Part shown: positions 1 through 5,842 of the stretch, one piece after another
Layout of the letters: the number at the start of each line of letters is the position of its first letter
Position numbering within the stretch: position 1 is the stretch's first letter
Origin: Chlamydiales bacterium
GTDB lineage: Bacteria > Chlamydiota > Chlamydiia > Chlamydiales > JAACFD01
Direction of reading: 5' to 3'
DNA: 9,121 nucleotides
NCBI GenBank assembly: GCA_009937555.1
Contig: JAACFD010000068.1
Location: 1 to 9,121 of the forward strand
Translations under genes and position numbers: made by a program
The notes under the pieces: model-generated
What the model was told of the DNA's origin: nothing
Databases searched by the model: none
Seen by the model: only the letters and a program-made list of their open reading frames with translations

Positions 1-279
1 CCCAATAAGGTAGTGTATAAAAAACCAGCGGGTCAATACACCAATTAAAATAGTTAGTGCTGCTAAGCCAATTAAAATAATGGCTTGGCTACCATACTGA
101 AGGAGCTGATCACCGCTTAAGAATAACAATTTTTGTGGAATGATGTTATATTGGTTTAAAAGATCATTAGCTAAACCGACAAAGGGCTTGGTTAAAAAAT
201 TAACAATGAATGAGACGATCATGATGGTTAATGCTAATGGAAGCAAGATCACAAGACCTGTCATAAAATGTTTTTTCAC
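1..279 (-). CDS. DUF502-family membrane protein, N-terminal 93 residues (3' end outside window)
   Basis: Translation from a GTG codon at 279 gives MKKHFMTGLVILLPLALTIM and continues open to the window edge, so only the first 93 residues are present; the family is usually about 200 residues. Two hydrophobic segments are visible at about residues 5-29 and 65-89, separated by a polar loop (LANDLLNQYNIIPQK...). The opening K-x-F-x-T-G-L-x-x-L-L-P-L-x-L-T and the T-K-P-F after the first segment are the hallmark of DUF502 proteins, inner-membrane proteins of unknown biochemical role found in many bacteria including chlamydiae. The GTG start is chosen because AAGGAG lies 6 nt upstream and because it begins immediately after the rhodanese stop codon (10 nt gap). 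It is probably the third gene of an rnr-rhodanese-DUF502 transcript. The family assignment is by motif recall and is fairly secure; the function is unknown. Confidence 0.85.
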   Translation of the reverse strand, partial: MKKHFMTGLVILLPLALTIMIVSFIVNFLTKPFVGLANDLLNQYNIIPQKLLFLSGDQLLQYGSQAIILIGLAALTILIGVLTRWFFIHYLIG

Positions 280-285
280 GTATAG

Positions 286-291
286 CTCCTT
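286..291 (-). promoter_or_regulatory. Shine-Dalgarno AAGGAG for the DUF502 gene
   Basis: AAGGAG on the minus strand lies 6 nt before the GTG codon at 279 and overlaps the TAA stop of the rhodanese gene (292-290). It is the strongest ribosome binding site in the cluster. It fixes the non-ATG start of the membrane protein and suggests translational coupling to the upstream gene. Confidence 0.8.
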
Positions 292-604
292 ATTCGTAGT
301 AGCTGATAGTTAAGTTGAGTCGGACAAGGTCTTCAAAACCCTCTTTTAATGAATAGCTGTTAGGGAAGCTGTCTTTAAGAAGTCTAAGAGCGGTTTGGGT
401 GCGGTTACCTGAGCGACAATAAAAGTAAATCGCCTTATCTGTTGGCAGGTCAACTTTAGAAGGTGCTTCTTTTATTTCGCTTAAAGCTAGCAGTTTAGAT
501 CCTTCTATATACCCCATTTCCCACTCAGGCTCTTCTCTAACATCAACAAAAAGGCCTGTTCCTTTTTTAACGTTTTCAATGACCTCATCAATATTATATG
601 GCAT
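290..604 (-). CDS. Single-domain rhodanese-like sulfurtransferase (104 aa)
   Basis: This is a complete 104-residue protein of the size of GlpE/PspE-type single-domain rhodaneses, which move a sulfane sulfur from a donor such as thiosulfate to an acceptor through a cysteine persulfide. Visible motifs are F-V-D-V-R-E-x-x-E-W at residues 19-28, G-Y-I-E-G-S at 31-36 (the usual GHIxGA position), and the active-site loop C63-R-S-G-N-R-T69. This is the canonical six-residue C-x-x-G-x-R loop, with Cys63 as the predicted nucleophile, and it favours thiosulfate-type sulfurtransferase over phosphatase activity. The G-F-E-D near residue 90 resembles the family's usual G-G-x-x-x-W turn, but the Trp is missing. 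No signal peptide is seen, so it is probably cytoplasmic. The ATG at 604 lies only 4 nt past the rnr stop codon, with no clear Shine-Dalgarno at normal spacing, so translation may depend on ribosomes finishing rnr. The physiological sulfur acceptor cannot be told from the sequence. Confidence 0.93.
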   Translation of the reverse strand: MPYNIDEVIENVKKGTGLFVDVREEPEWEMGYIEGSKLLALSEIKEAPSKVDLPTDKAIYFYCRSGNRTQTALRLLKDSFPNSYSLKEGFEDLVRLNLTISYYE

Positions 605-608
605 AAGT

Positions 609-2861
609 TTACCGCTTTTTCCTTTTTTTTCCTCGTTTTGTTTTTTTACTCCCTAAAAAAGGTTTCTTTCCCTTTGCTGGCTTTCTTGATTTTTTCAGAT
701 CTCTTTTCTTTAAAGGTGGGCCATCTGTTTCTGCTGGGCAAATGCACCAGCGGCTTTCAGAGCGTATGAGATCAACTTCTAGAAGCATCACCTCAATTTT
801 TTGGCCCATAGTATAGCGGTTTTTGCTGTGAGTTGCTGTCAGGCTCTGGGTTTCTTTAGAGTATTCTAGGTAATCCTGGTCGATCTGTGAAATATGGATA
901 AAGCCTTCTAGCAGTAGCTCATCTGTTTCAAATGAAATGCCCTGAGCTTTTACAGAGGTAATGCTAGCTTTATAGCTAGCATAGGGGTGCTTTTGCTGAA
1001 GCTTTTCTAAAAGACGTAGCTTTTTTAGCCGGTTGACTTGCATCTCAGCTTTAGCACTTTGCCGTTCATGAATAGAGCAGCTATCTGCAAGTTGAGCATA
1101 GTCGACATCGGGGTCTGGGTCTTGGCTAAAAAGTAAACGGTGAACGATCAAATCACTGTAGCGCCTGATTGGACTGGTGAAGTGACAATAGTGCTCTAGG
1201 CTTAAGCCGTAGTGACCTACATTTTCAGTTGAGTAGGTTGCTAGCTTCATTGAGCGTATAAATAATATAGATAATAACCGAGCTGTTTCTGGAGTCTTAC
1301 TCAACTCATCAAACATCTCTTGTAGCTCTTCAGAGGTGGGTTCATGACTAAGTTGATAGCCAAACAAAGAAGCTATCGAGCTAAAATCTTGTAAGCTATC
1401 TGTTTTAGGCTCTTCATGGACCCTAAAGGGAAGGGGCATCTCTAAGTCTGAAAGGTGTTTAGCAATAACTTCATTAGCTTTAAGCATAAACTCTTCAATC
1501 ATTTGATGCGTGATATCATACTCAATCATCTCTACTCGAGAAGGAATTCCGTGGTCGTCAACATAGAGCTTGGCTTCAGGTAGCGCAAATTCAATAGAGC
1601 CACGCTCTTTTCTCTTTTGTTTGAGCAGGTGGCAAAGCTCTGTCATGAGCTTAAGCTCTTTTAAGTAGGGGGATGTCTTTTCCTTTTCTAAGACTTGAAG
1701 CGCTTCTTTATAGGTGAAACGCTTATTGCTTTTGATAACAGAACGTAAAATTTGGTAATTCTCTAACTCGCCTTTTTTGTTTATGTGCATAAAAACACTG
1801 ATGCAAAGTCGGTTTACCCTAGGTTTTAGACTACAAAGCTCGTTAGAAAGCTCAAAAGGTAGCATAGGGATACAGCTATCTGGAAAGTAAGTTGAATTGC
1901 CCCTTAAAGCAGCTTCTTTATCAATGGCAGAGCCTTCTTTCACATAGTGGCTTACATCAGCTATATGTACCCCAAGATGATAGCTGCCTTGATTATCTTT
2001 TTTAATGCTTATAGCGTCATCAAAATCTTTTGCAGTATCAGGATCAATGGTAAGGGTAACTTCATCTCTTAAATCTAAGCGGTGTTTTAGATCTTGTGCT
2101 GAAACGCGTGAGGGTAGTGCTTTTACTTCTTTTAAAAGATTTTTGGGGAAGCTCGTGCGGATATTATGTTCAATGCAGCTGCAGGCAGTATCTACTTCAG
2201 CTTTTGAGATATGGCCTAGCTTTTCTTTTGAGTGTAAAATAGTAGGGTCAGATCCTTTGTGCCAGCGAAAAACCTTACCTAAAATACGGTCACCTACTTT
2301 TAACTTGTGCTCTGACTTTACCAAGACAGGGTGAGAAGGACCTAGAGTTCCGCTAAAAGCTAAATAGCGCCCGTGAGCAAGGGCTTCTGTGATGGTAACT
2401 ACTAGCTCTTTTATTTCCCTTTCTAAAACCTCTATTACTCTACCTTCAGGTCCTTTGGAGGAAGAGGTTTTAGTTACCTGCACTTCTACTATATCGCCAT
2501 TAATAGCCCCATTGACTTGGGACTTAGGGATGAATATATTAGTTTGATCGTAGTCTTTAGAGGGGTGTAGAAAGGCAAAACCTTTAGGGTTGGTAAAGAG
2601 CTCTCCTTTTACTACAGGGTAGTCTTTAGTTTTCTTGCTTTCTCTGGGGAGTTGAAAGCGCTTTTTTATAACCTCTATCTGACCACTAATTATGAGTTCT
2701 TTTACTGCTAAGTCAAAGTGGTTAAGCTTTGCTTGTGAAATATTAAGTGTGATTTTTAACTCATCTAGAGTTAAAGGCTCATAACTTTTCTTTTTCAGTA
2801 GCTTAAGTAGCTTTTTAATAAGGCTGACTTTCGGATCTTGTTTTTTTGTTTTTCGCTTCAT
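609..2861 (-). CDS. rnr: Ribonuclease R (3'-5' exoribonuclease, RNB family)
   Basis: RNase R degrades structured RNA processively from the 3' end. From the ATG at 2861 the protein is 750 residues. In order: a winged-helix-like N-terminal domain (about 12-70); a cold-shock-type OB fold (about 84-130, with G-E-L-F-T-N-P-K-G-F-A-F-L); a second OB region; the RNB catalytic domain; an S1-like domain (about 629-699, with G-F-I-H-I-S); and a tail of about 35 residues dominated by Lys/Arg. The RNB signature I-D-P-D-T-A-K-D-F-D-D carries the metal-binding aspartates D273, D279, D281 and D282. The conserved H-F-T-S-P-I-R-R-Y-S-D-L motif follows near 560-571, so the enzyme looks active. An in-frame TTG at 2894 would add 11 residues (MALAKTLKSLN). 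Neither start has a Shine-Dalgarno, and an in-frame TAG lies just upstream of the TTG; I prefer the ATG. It heads the minus-strand cluster. RNase II is less likely, given the length, the helix-turn-helix and the basic tail. Confidence 0.96.
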   Translation of the reverse strand: MKRKTKKQDPKVSLIKKLLKLLKKKSYEPLTLDELKITLNISQAKLNHFDLAVKELIISGQIEVIKKRFQLPRESKKTKDYPVVKGELFTNPKGFAFLHPSKDYDQTNIFIPKSQVNGAINGDIVEVQVTKTSSSKGPEGRVIEVLEREIKELVVTITEALAHGRYLAFSGTLGPSHPVLVKSEHKLKVGDRILGKVFRWHKGSDPTILHSKEKLGHISKAEVDTACSCIEHNIRTSFPKNLLKEVKALPSRVSAQDLKHRLDLRDEVTLTIDPDTAKDFDDAISIKKDNQGSYHLGVHIADVSHYVKEGSAIDKEAALRGNSTYFPDSCIPMLPFELSNELCSLKPRVNRLCISVFMHINKKGELENYQILRSVIKSNKRFTYKEALQVLEKEKTSPYLKELKLMTELCHLLKQKRKERGSIEFALPEAKLYVDDHGIPSRVEMIEYDITHQMIEEFMLKANEVIAKHLSDLEMPLPFRVHEEPKTDSLQDFSSIASLFGYQLSHEPTSEELQEMFDELSKTPETARLLSILFIRSMKLATYSTENVGHYGLSLEHYCHFTSPIRRYSDLIVHRLLFSQDPDPDVDYAQLADSCSIHERQSAKAEMQVNRLKKLRLLEKLQQKHPYASYKASITSVKAQGISFETDELLLEGFIHISQIDQDYLEYSKETQSLTATHSKNRYTMGQKIEVMLLEVDLIRSESRWCICPAETDGPPLKKRDLKKSRKPAKGKKPFLGSKKTKRGKKRKKR

Positions 2862-2929
2862 ATTGAGTGATTTAAGTGTCTTTGCTAGAGCCAATAGGAT
2901 CTATATTTATTTAAAGTTTAAAACCTGCT

Positions 2930-2958
2930 ATCATGGTGTCTTTACTTTAAAATGTCAA
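2930..2958 (-). promoter_or_regulatory. Predicted sigma70/sigma66-type promoter for the rnr cluster
   Basis: On the minus strand a perfect -35 box TTGACA (2958-2953) is followed, after 17 bp, by CATGAT (2935-2930, 4 of 6 matches to TATAAT). Transcription would begin near 2923 and give a leader of about 60 nt before the rnr ATG. The spacer is AT-rich. The position between the divergent rnr and leuS genes fits. The -10 box is imperfect, so this is a prediction. Confidence 0.5.
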
Positions 2959-2996
2959 ATTTAAGAGAGTTAATTCAAAAAGGATAAAGCGATAAG

Positions 2997-5594
2997 ATGA
3001 GTAAAGGTAGTTACGATTTTCGTGAAATTGAGCAAAAATGGCAAGAGCACTGGCTAGACAATAAGATATATAAAGCTGAAATTGACCCTCAAAGACCTAA
3101 ATATTATGTACTTGATATGTTTCCCTACCCTTCGGGTTCAGGCCTTCACGTAGGCCATGTCGCGGGCTACACTTCAACCGATATCATTGCACGTTATAAA
3201 AGACAGAAAGGTTTTAGCGTATTACATCCAATGGGATGGGATAGTTTTGGATTGCCAGCTGAGCAGTATGCTATTCGCACTGGCACTCACCCTGCAATAA
3301 CGACTGAAAAAAACATTAATAACTTCCGTTCGCAGCTTCAAAAGCTAGGTTTTAGCTACGATTGGGACAGAGAAGTTAAGACATCAGACCCAAACTTTTA
3401 TAAGTGGACTCAATGGATTTTTACTAAGCTTTATGAAAAAGGACTTGCCTATGAAGCAGATGTCTTAGTGAACTATTGCCCACAGCTAAGAACCGTGTTA
3501 GCTAATGAAGAAGTGGTTGAAGGTAAATCTATTGAAGGTGGGCACCCTGTAGAGAGACGTCCTTTAAGACAGTGGGTTTTAAAAATTACAGAGTATGCTG
3601 AAAAATTATTAGAAGGCTTAGACGACTTAGATTGGCCAGAAGGTTTGAAAAAGCTTCAAAGAAACTGGATAGGGAAAAGTCACGGAGCAAAAGTAAGGTT
3701 TGTAGTTGATCAAACAGATCAAGAATTAACCGTATTTACAACAAGACCTGATACGCTTTTTGGAGCGACTTACATGGTCGTAGCTCCTGAGCATCCTATT
3801 ATAGAAAAGATTCTACAGCCTGAATACAAAGAGCAAGTAGAAGCTTACTTAGATGAAGCTAAAAAGAAGAGTGATTTCCAGCGTTCAGAGCTTAATAAAG
3901 ATAAAACAGGTGTGTTTACAGGGGGCTATGCTATCAACCCTGTCAATCAGGAAAAAATCCCTGTTTGGGTTTCAGATTATGTCCTAATGGGATATGGAAC
4001 AGGTGCTATTATGGCTGTTCCAGCTCACGATGAGAGAGATTTTGAATTTGCTACAAAATTTAACTTGCCTATCAAAGCCGTACTAGACCCCAAAGAGAAT
4101 AAAAAATTAGCTAAAGAAAGATCTTATGATAGCTTTGAAGCTTTTAGAGAAGATGTTCTAGCATCTAAAATTTTCTATGCTGGTGATGCTGTCATGATAA
4201 ATAGCAGCAACGCTGAATTTTCTATTGATGGTGTGGATAGCAAGCAAGCTATTAGTGATATCTGTGAGTACTTAGAGAAGAAGAATGTTGGGGAAAAAAC
4301 CATTAATTATAAGCTTCGTGACTGGCTTTTCTCAAGACAGCGTTACTGGGGAGAACCCTTCCCAATACTGCACTTAGAAGATGGTACAAAGCGCCTTTTA
4401 GATATGGATGAACTGCCACTTCTACCTCCAGAGATAGAGGAGTATAAACCTAACGAAAAAGGGGAGAGCCCTTTAGCGAAGGTAGAAGACTGGATCCATA
4501 TTGATGATAAAAAGAGTGAGCAAAAAGCCCAGAGGGAAAGCAATACTATGCCCCAGTGGGCGGGTTCTTGCTGGTATTATTTACGTTTTTGTGATCCCCA
4601 TAACAGTGAAAGTTTCTGCTCAGAAGAAGCGCAAAAATACTGGCTGCCTGTAGATTTTTACATTGGAGGCTCAGAGCACACGGTTACACACATGCTTTAT
4701 GCTCGCTTTTGGCATAAAGTCTTACATGACCTTGGCTATTTAAGCACCAAAGAACCTTTTCAAAGATGGCGTAATCCAGGCATGGTGACCTCACGTTCTT
4801 TCCAGAAAGATAGCGGCGCTTATCTAGAGCCTGAGCATGTTATTGAAAAAGATGGTAAGTACTTTTGTAAAGACAGCAACGAGGCATTAAAGTCACAAGT
4901 TGAAAAGATGTCTAAGTCAAAGCTTAATGGAGTCAATCCTGATGAAGTGATTGAGGAGTTTGGCGCAGATAGCTTAAGGCTATATGAAATGTTTATGGGA
5001 CCTTTAGATAAAGAGAAGGTTTGGAACACTGACGCTGTTAGTGGCTGTCATCGCTTTTTGAATCGTTTTTATGATCTTATTTTTTCAGATAAAGTTTCAG
5101 AAAATGACAGTGAGCAAGCTCTGCAGTTAGCTCACCGTTTAGCTGATGGAGTATCTAAAGATATTGAAAGCTATAGTTTCAACACAGCCATTGCTAAGAT
5201 GATGGAGTTTATTAATCATTTTACAAAGTTAGAAGCTTATCCTAAAAAAGCTTTGTTAATGGCAACGCAATGTCTATTTCCTTTTGCGCCGCACTTGGCT
5301 GAAGAAGCTTGGCAACATCTTCAAGGAGAGGGTGAGTTAAGTTTTGCTCCATTCCCTGAAGTAGACTCAAAGTTCTTAACCGTATCAGAAGTGACTTATG
5401 TCGTGCAAATTAACGGTAAGGTGCGTGCTCGTTTTGACATGCCAAAAGATCTTTCTCAAGATGAGATTTTAGACTTGGCTAAAAAGGATGAAAAAGTCCA
5501 GAAATACCTGGAAGATGCTGAAATTAAAAAAGTTATCTTTGTTCCTAATAAGCTTTTAAACTTAGTTGTTATTAGTCAAAAAGCGAAAGCTTAA
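2997..5594 (+). CDS. leuS: Leucyl-tRNA synthetase (class I, with CP1 editing domain)
   Basis: This enzyme charges tRNA-Leu with leucine in the cytoplasm and hydrolyses mischarged products. The protein is complete at 865 residues, close to the typical bacterial size and a little longer than chlamydial LeuRS (about 820). The catalytic HIGH motif is seen as H51-V-G-H54, preceded by M-F-P-Y-P-S-G. The KMSKS loop is intact at 637-641 in V-E-K-M-S-K-S-K-L-N-G. The CP1 editing domain carries T-T-R-P-D-T (248-253) and G-T-G-A-I-M-A-V-P-A-H-D-E-R-D (334-348) with the conserved editing Asp345. W-L-F-S-R-Q-R-Y-W-G and M-P-Q-W-A-G-S-C-W-Y-Y-L-R are also present, and the C-terminal anticodon-binding/tail part ends V-P-N-K-L-L-N-L-V-V. 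AAAGGA lies about 12 nt before the ATG, a slightly long spacing. The gene diverges from rnr and ends in a strong terminator, so it is probably monocistronic. The motif spacing resembles chlamydial LeuRS, which is the best clue to the host phylum. Confidence 0.98.
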   Translation: MSKGSYDFREIEQKWQEHWLDNKIYKAEIDPQRPKYYVLDMFPYPSGSGLHVGHVAGYTSTDIIARYKRQKGFSVLHPMGWDSFGLPAEQYAIRTGTHPAITTEKNINNFRSQLQKLGFSYDWDREVKTSDPNFYKWTQWIFTKLYEKGLAYEADVLVNYCPQLRTVLANEEVVEGKSIEGGHPVERRPLRQWVLKITEYAEKLLEGLDDLDWPEGLKKLQRNWIGKSHGAKVRFVVDQTDQELTVFTTRPDTLFGATYMVVAPEHPIIEKILQPEYKEQVEAYLDEAKKKSDFQRSELNKDKTGVFTGGYAINPVNQEKIPVWVSDYVLMGYGTGAIMAVPAHDERDFEFATKFNLPIKAVLDPKENKKLAKERSYDSFEAFREDVLASKIFYAGDAVMINSSNAEFSIDGVDSKQAISDICEYLEKKNVGEKTINYKLRDWLFSRQRYWGEPFPILHLEDGTKRLLDMDELPLLPPEIEEYKPNEKGESPLAKVEDWIHIDDKKSEQKAQRESNTMPQWAGSCWYYLRFCDPHNSESFCSEEAQKYWLPVDFYIGGSEHTVTHMLYARFWHKVLHDLGYLSTKEPFQRWRNPGMVTSRSFQKDSGAYLEPEHVIEKDGKYFCKDSNEALKSQVEKMSKSKLNGVNPDEVIEEFGADSLRLYEMFMGPLDKEKVWNTDAVSGCHRFLNRFYDLIFSDKVSENDSEQALQLAHRLADGVSKDIESYSFNTAIAKMMEFINHFTKLEAYPKKALLMATQCLFPFAPHLAEEAWQHLQGEGELSFAPFPEVDSKFLTVSEVTYVVQINGKVRARFDMPKDLSQDEILDLAKKDEKVQKYLEDAEIKKVIFVPNKLLNLVVISQKAKA

Positions 5595-5605
5595 ATACTT
5601 TTAAT

Positions 5606-5643
5606 AGCTGCAGCAGCGCTTCTCTGCTGCAGCTTCTTTTCTT
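5606..5643 (+). terminator. Rho-independent terminator of leuS
   Basis: A perfect 11-bp stem, AGCTGCAGCAG (5606-5616) with CTGCTGCAGCT (5624-5634), closes a 7-nt loop and is followed by TTCTTTTCTT. It lies 11 nt after the leuS stop codon. The GC-rich stem in an AT-rich region plus the T-rich tail makes an intrinsic terminator very likely. Confidence 0.9.
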
Positions 5644-5666
5644 ATATATTAATCATAATTTCATAC

Positions 5667-5707
5667 AAGCTGCATCTATTTATAAGCCAAATAGATAGCT
5701 TTCTTTT
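5667..5707 (+). terminator. Second, tandem terminator-like hairpin
   Basis: AAGCT-GC-ATCTATTT (5667-5681) pairs with AAATAGAT-AGCTT (5689-5701). This forms 8 bp plus 5 bp separated by a 2-nt bulge, closes a 7-nt loop (ATAAGCC) and is followed by TCTTTT. It is weaker and more AT-rich than the hairpin 33 nt upstream. It probably backs up leuS termination and insulates the next gene, though it could be the end of an unseen short transcript. Confidence 0.5.
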
Positions 5708-5743
5708 ACTATAGATCTTTTCTGGAGCTCTCTCTCTTAGCTT

Positions 5744-5772
5744 TTGAGCTACTCTAAAAAATATGTTATAAT
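5744..5772 (+). promoter_or_regulatory. Predicted sigma70/sigma66-type promoter of the kinase-like effector gene
   Basis: TTGAGC (5744-5749, 4 of 6 matches to TTGACA), a 17-bp spacer and a perfect TATAAT (5767-5772) lie downstream of the two terminators and upstream of the large open frame at 5843. Transcription would start near 5779-5780, giving a leader of about 63 nt. This implies the gene is an independent unit rather than an extension of leuS. A 5-bp inverted repeat, TAGCT-TTTG-AGCTA (5738-5751), overlaps the -35 box, but it is too short to call an operator. Confidence 0.6.
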
Positions 5773-5780
5773 AAAGCTGC

Positions 5781-5840
5781 ATGGTGGGGGCTTTTCTGCC
5801 TTTATGTAACATTTCTAAAGCATTAAAAATAAGAGAATAA
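5781..5840 (+). other. Possible 19-codon upstream reading frame (leader peptide)
   Basis: An ATG at 5781 opens MVGAFLPLCNISKALKIRE and stops with TAA at 5838-5840, 2 nt before the ATG of the large kinase-like gene and in a different frame. No Shine-Dalgarno precedes it, and the predicted transcription start falls at or within a few nt of its ATG, so it would have to be translated as a nearly leaderless message. If real it could couple translation to the downstream gene. It may equally be a chance open frame. Confidence 0.2.
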
Positions 5841-5842
5841 AC

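Noticed and set aside
2005..2334. Plus-strand open frame of 109 codons
   Set aside because: It is antisense to the well-supported RNase R gene, within its catalytic and OB regions, and has no recognisable motif.
2895..2996. A plus-strand promoter for leuS (for example TAAAAT at 2948-2953 or TATCAT at 2929-2934)
   Set aside because: The -10-like boxes have no acceptable -35 partner at 16-18 bp, so no single site can be supported, although leuS must be transcribed from this region.
4343..5029. Two minus-strand open frames of 66 and 69 codons
   Set aside because: Both are antisense to conserved leuS sequence, including the KMSKS region.
5738..5751. TAGCT-TTTG-AGCTA inverted repeat over the -35 box as an operator
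   Set aside because: A 5-bp arm is expected by chance in this AT-rich region, and there is no second copy.
5667..5782. Direct repeat AAGCTGCAT at 5667-5675 and 5774-5782
   Set aside because: Nine bases occurring twice in this short region is weak evidence. One copy is part of a hairpin arm and the other overlaps the predicted transcription start, so no att site or transposon end is claimed.
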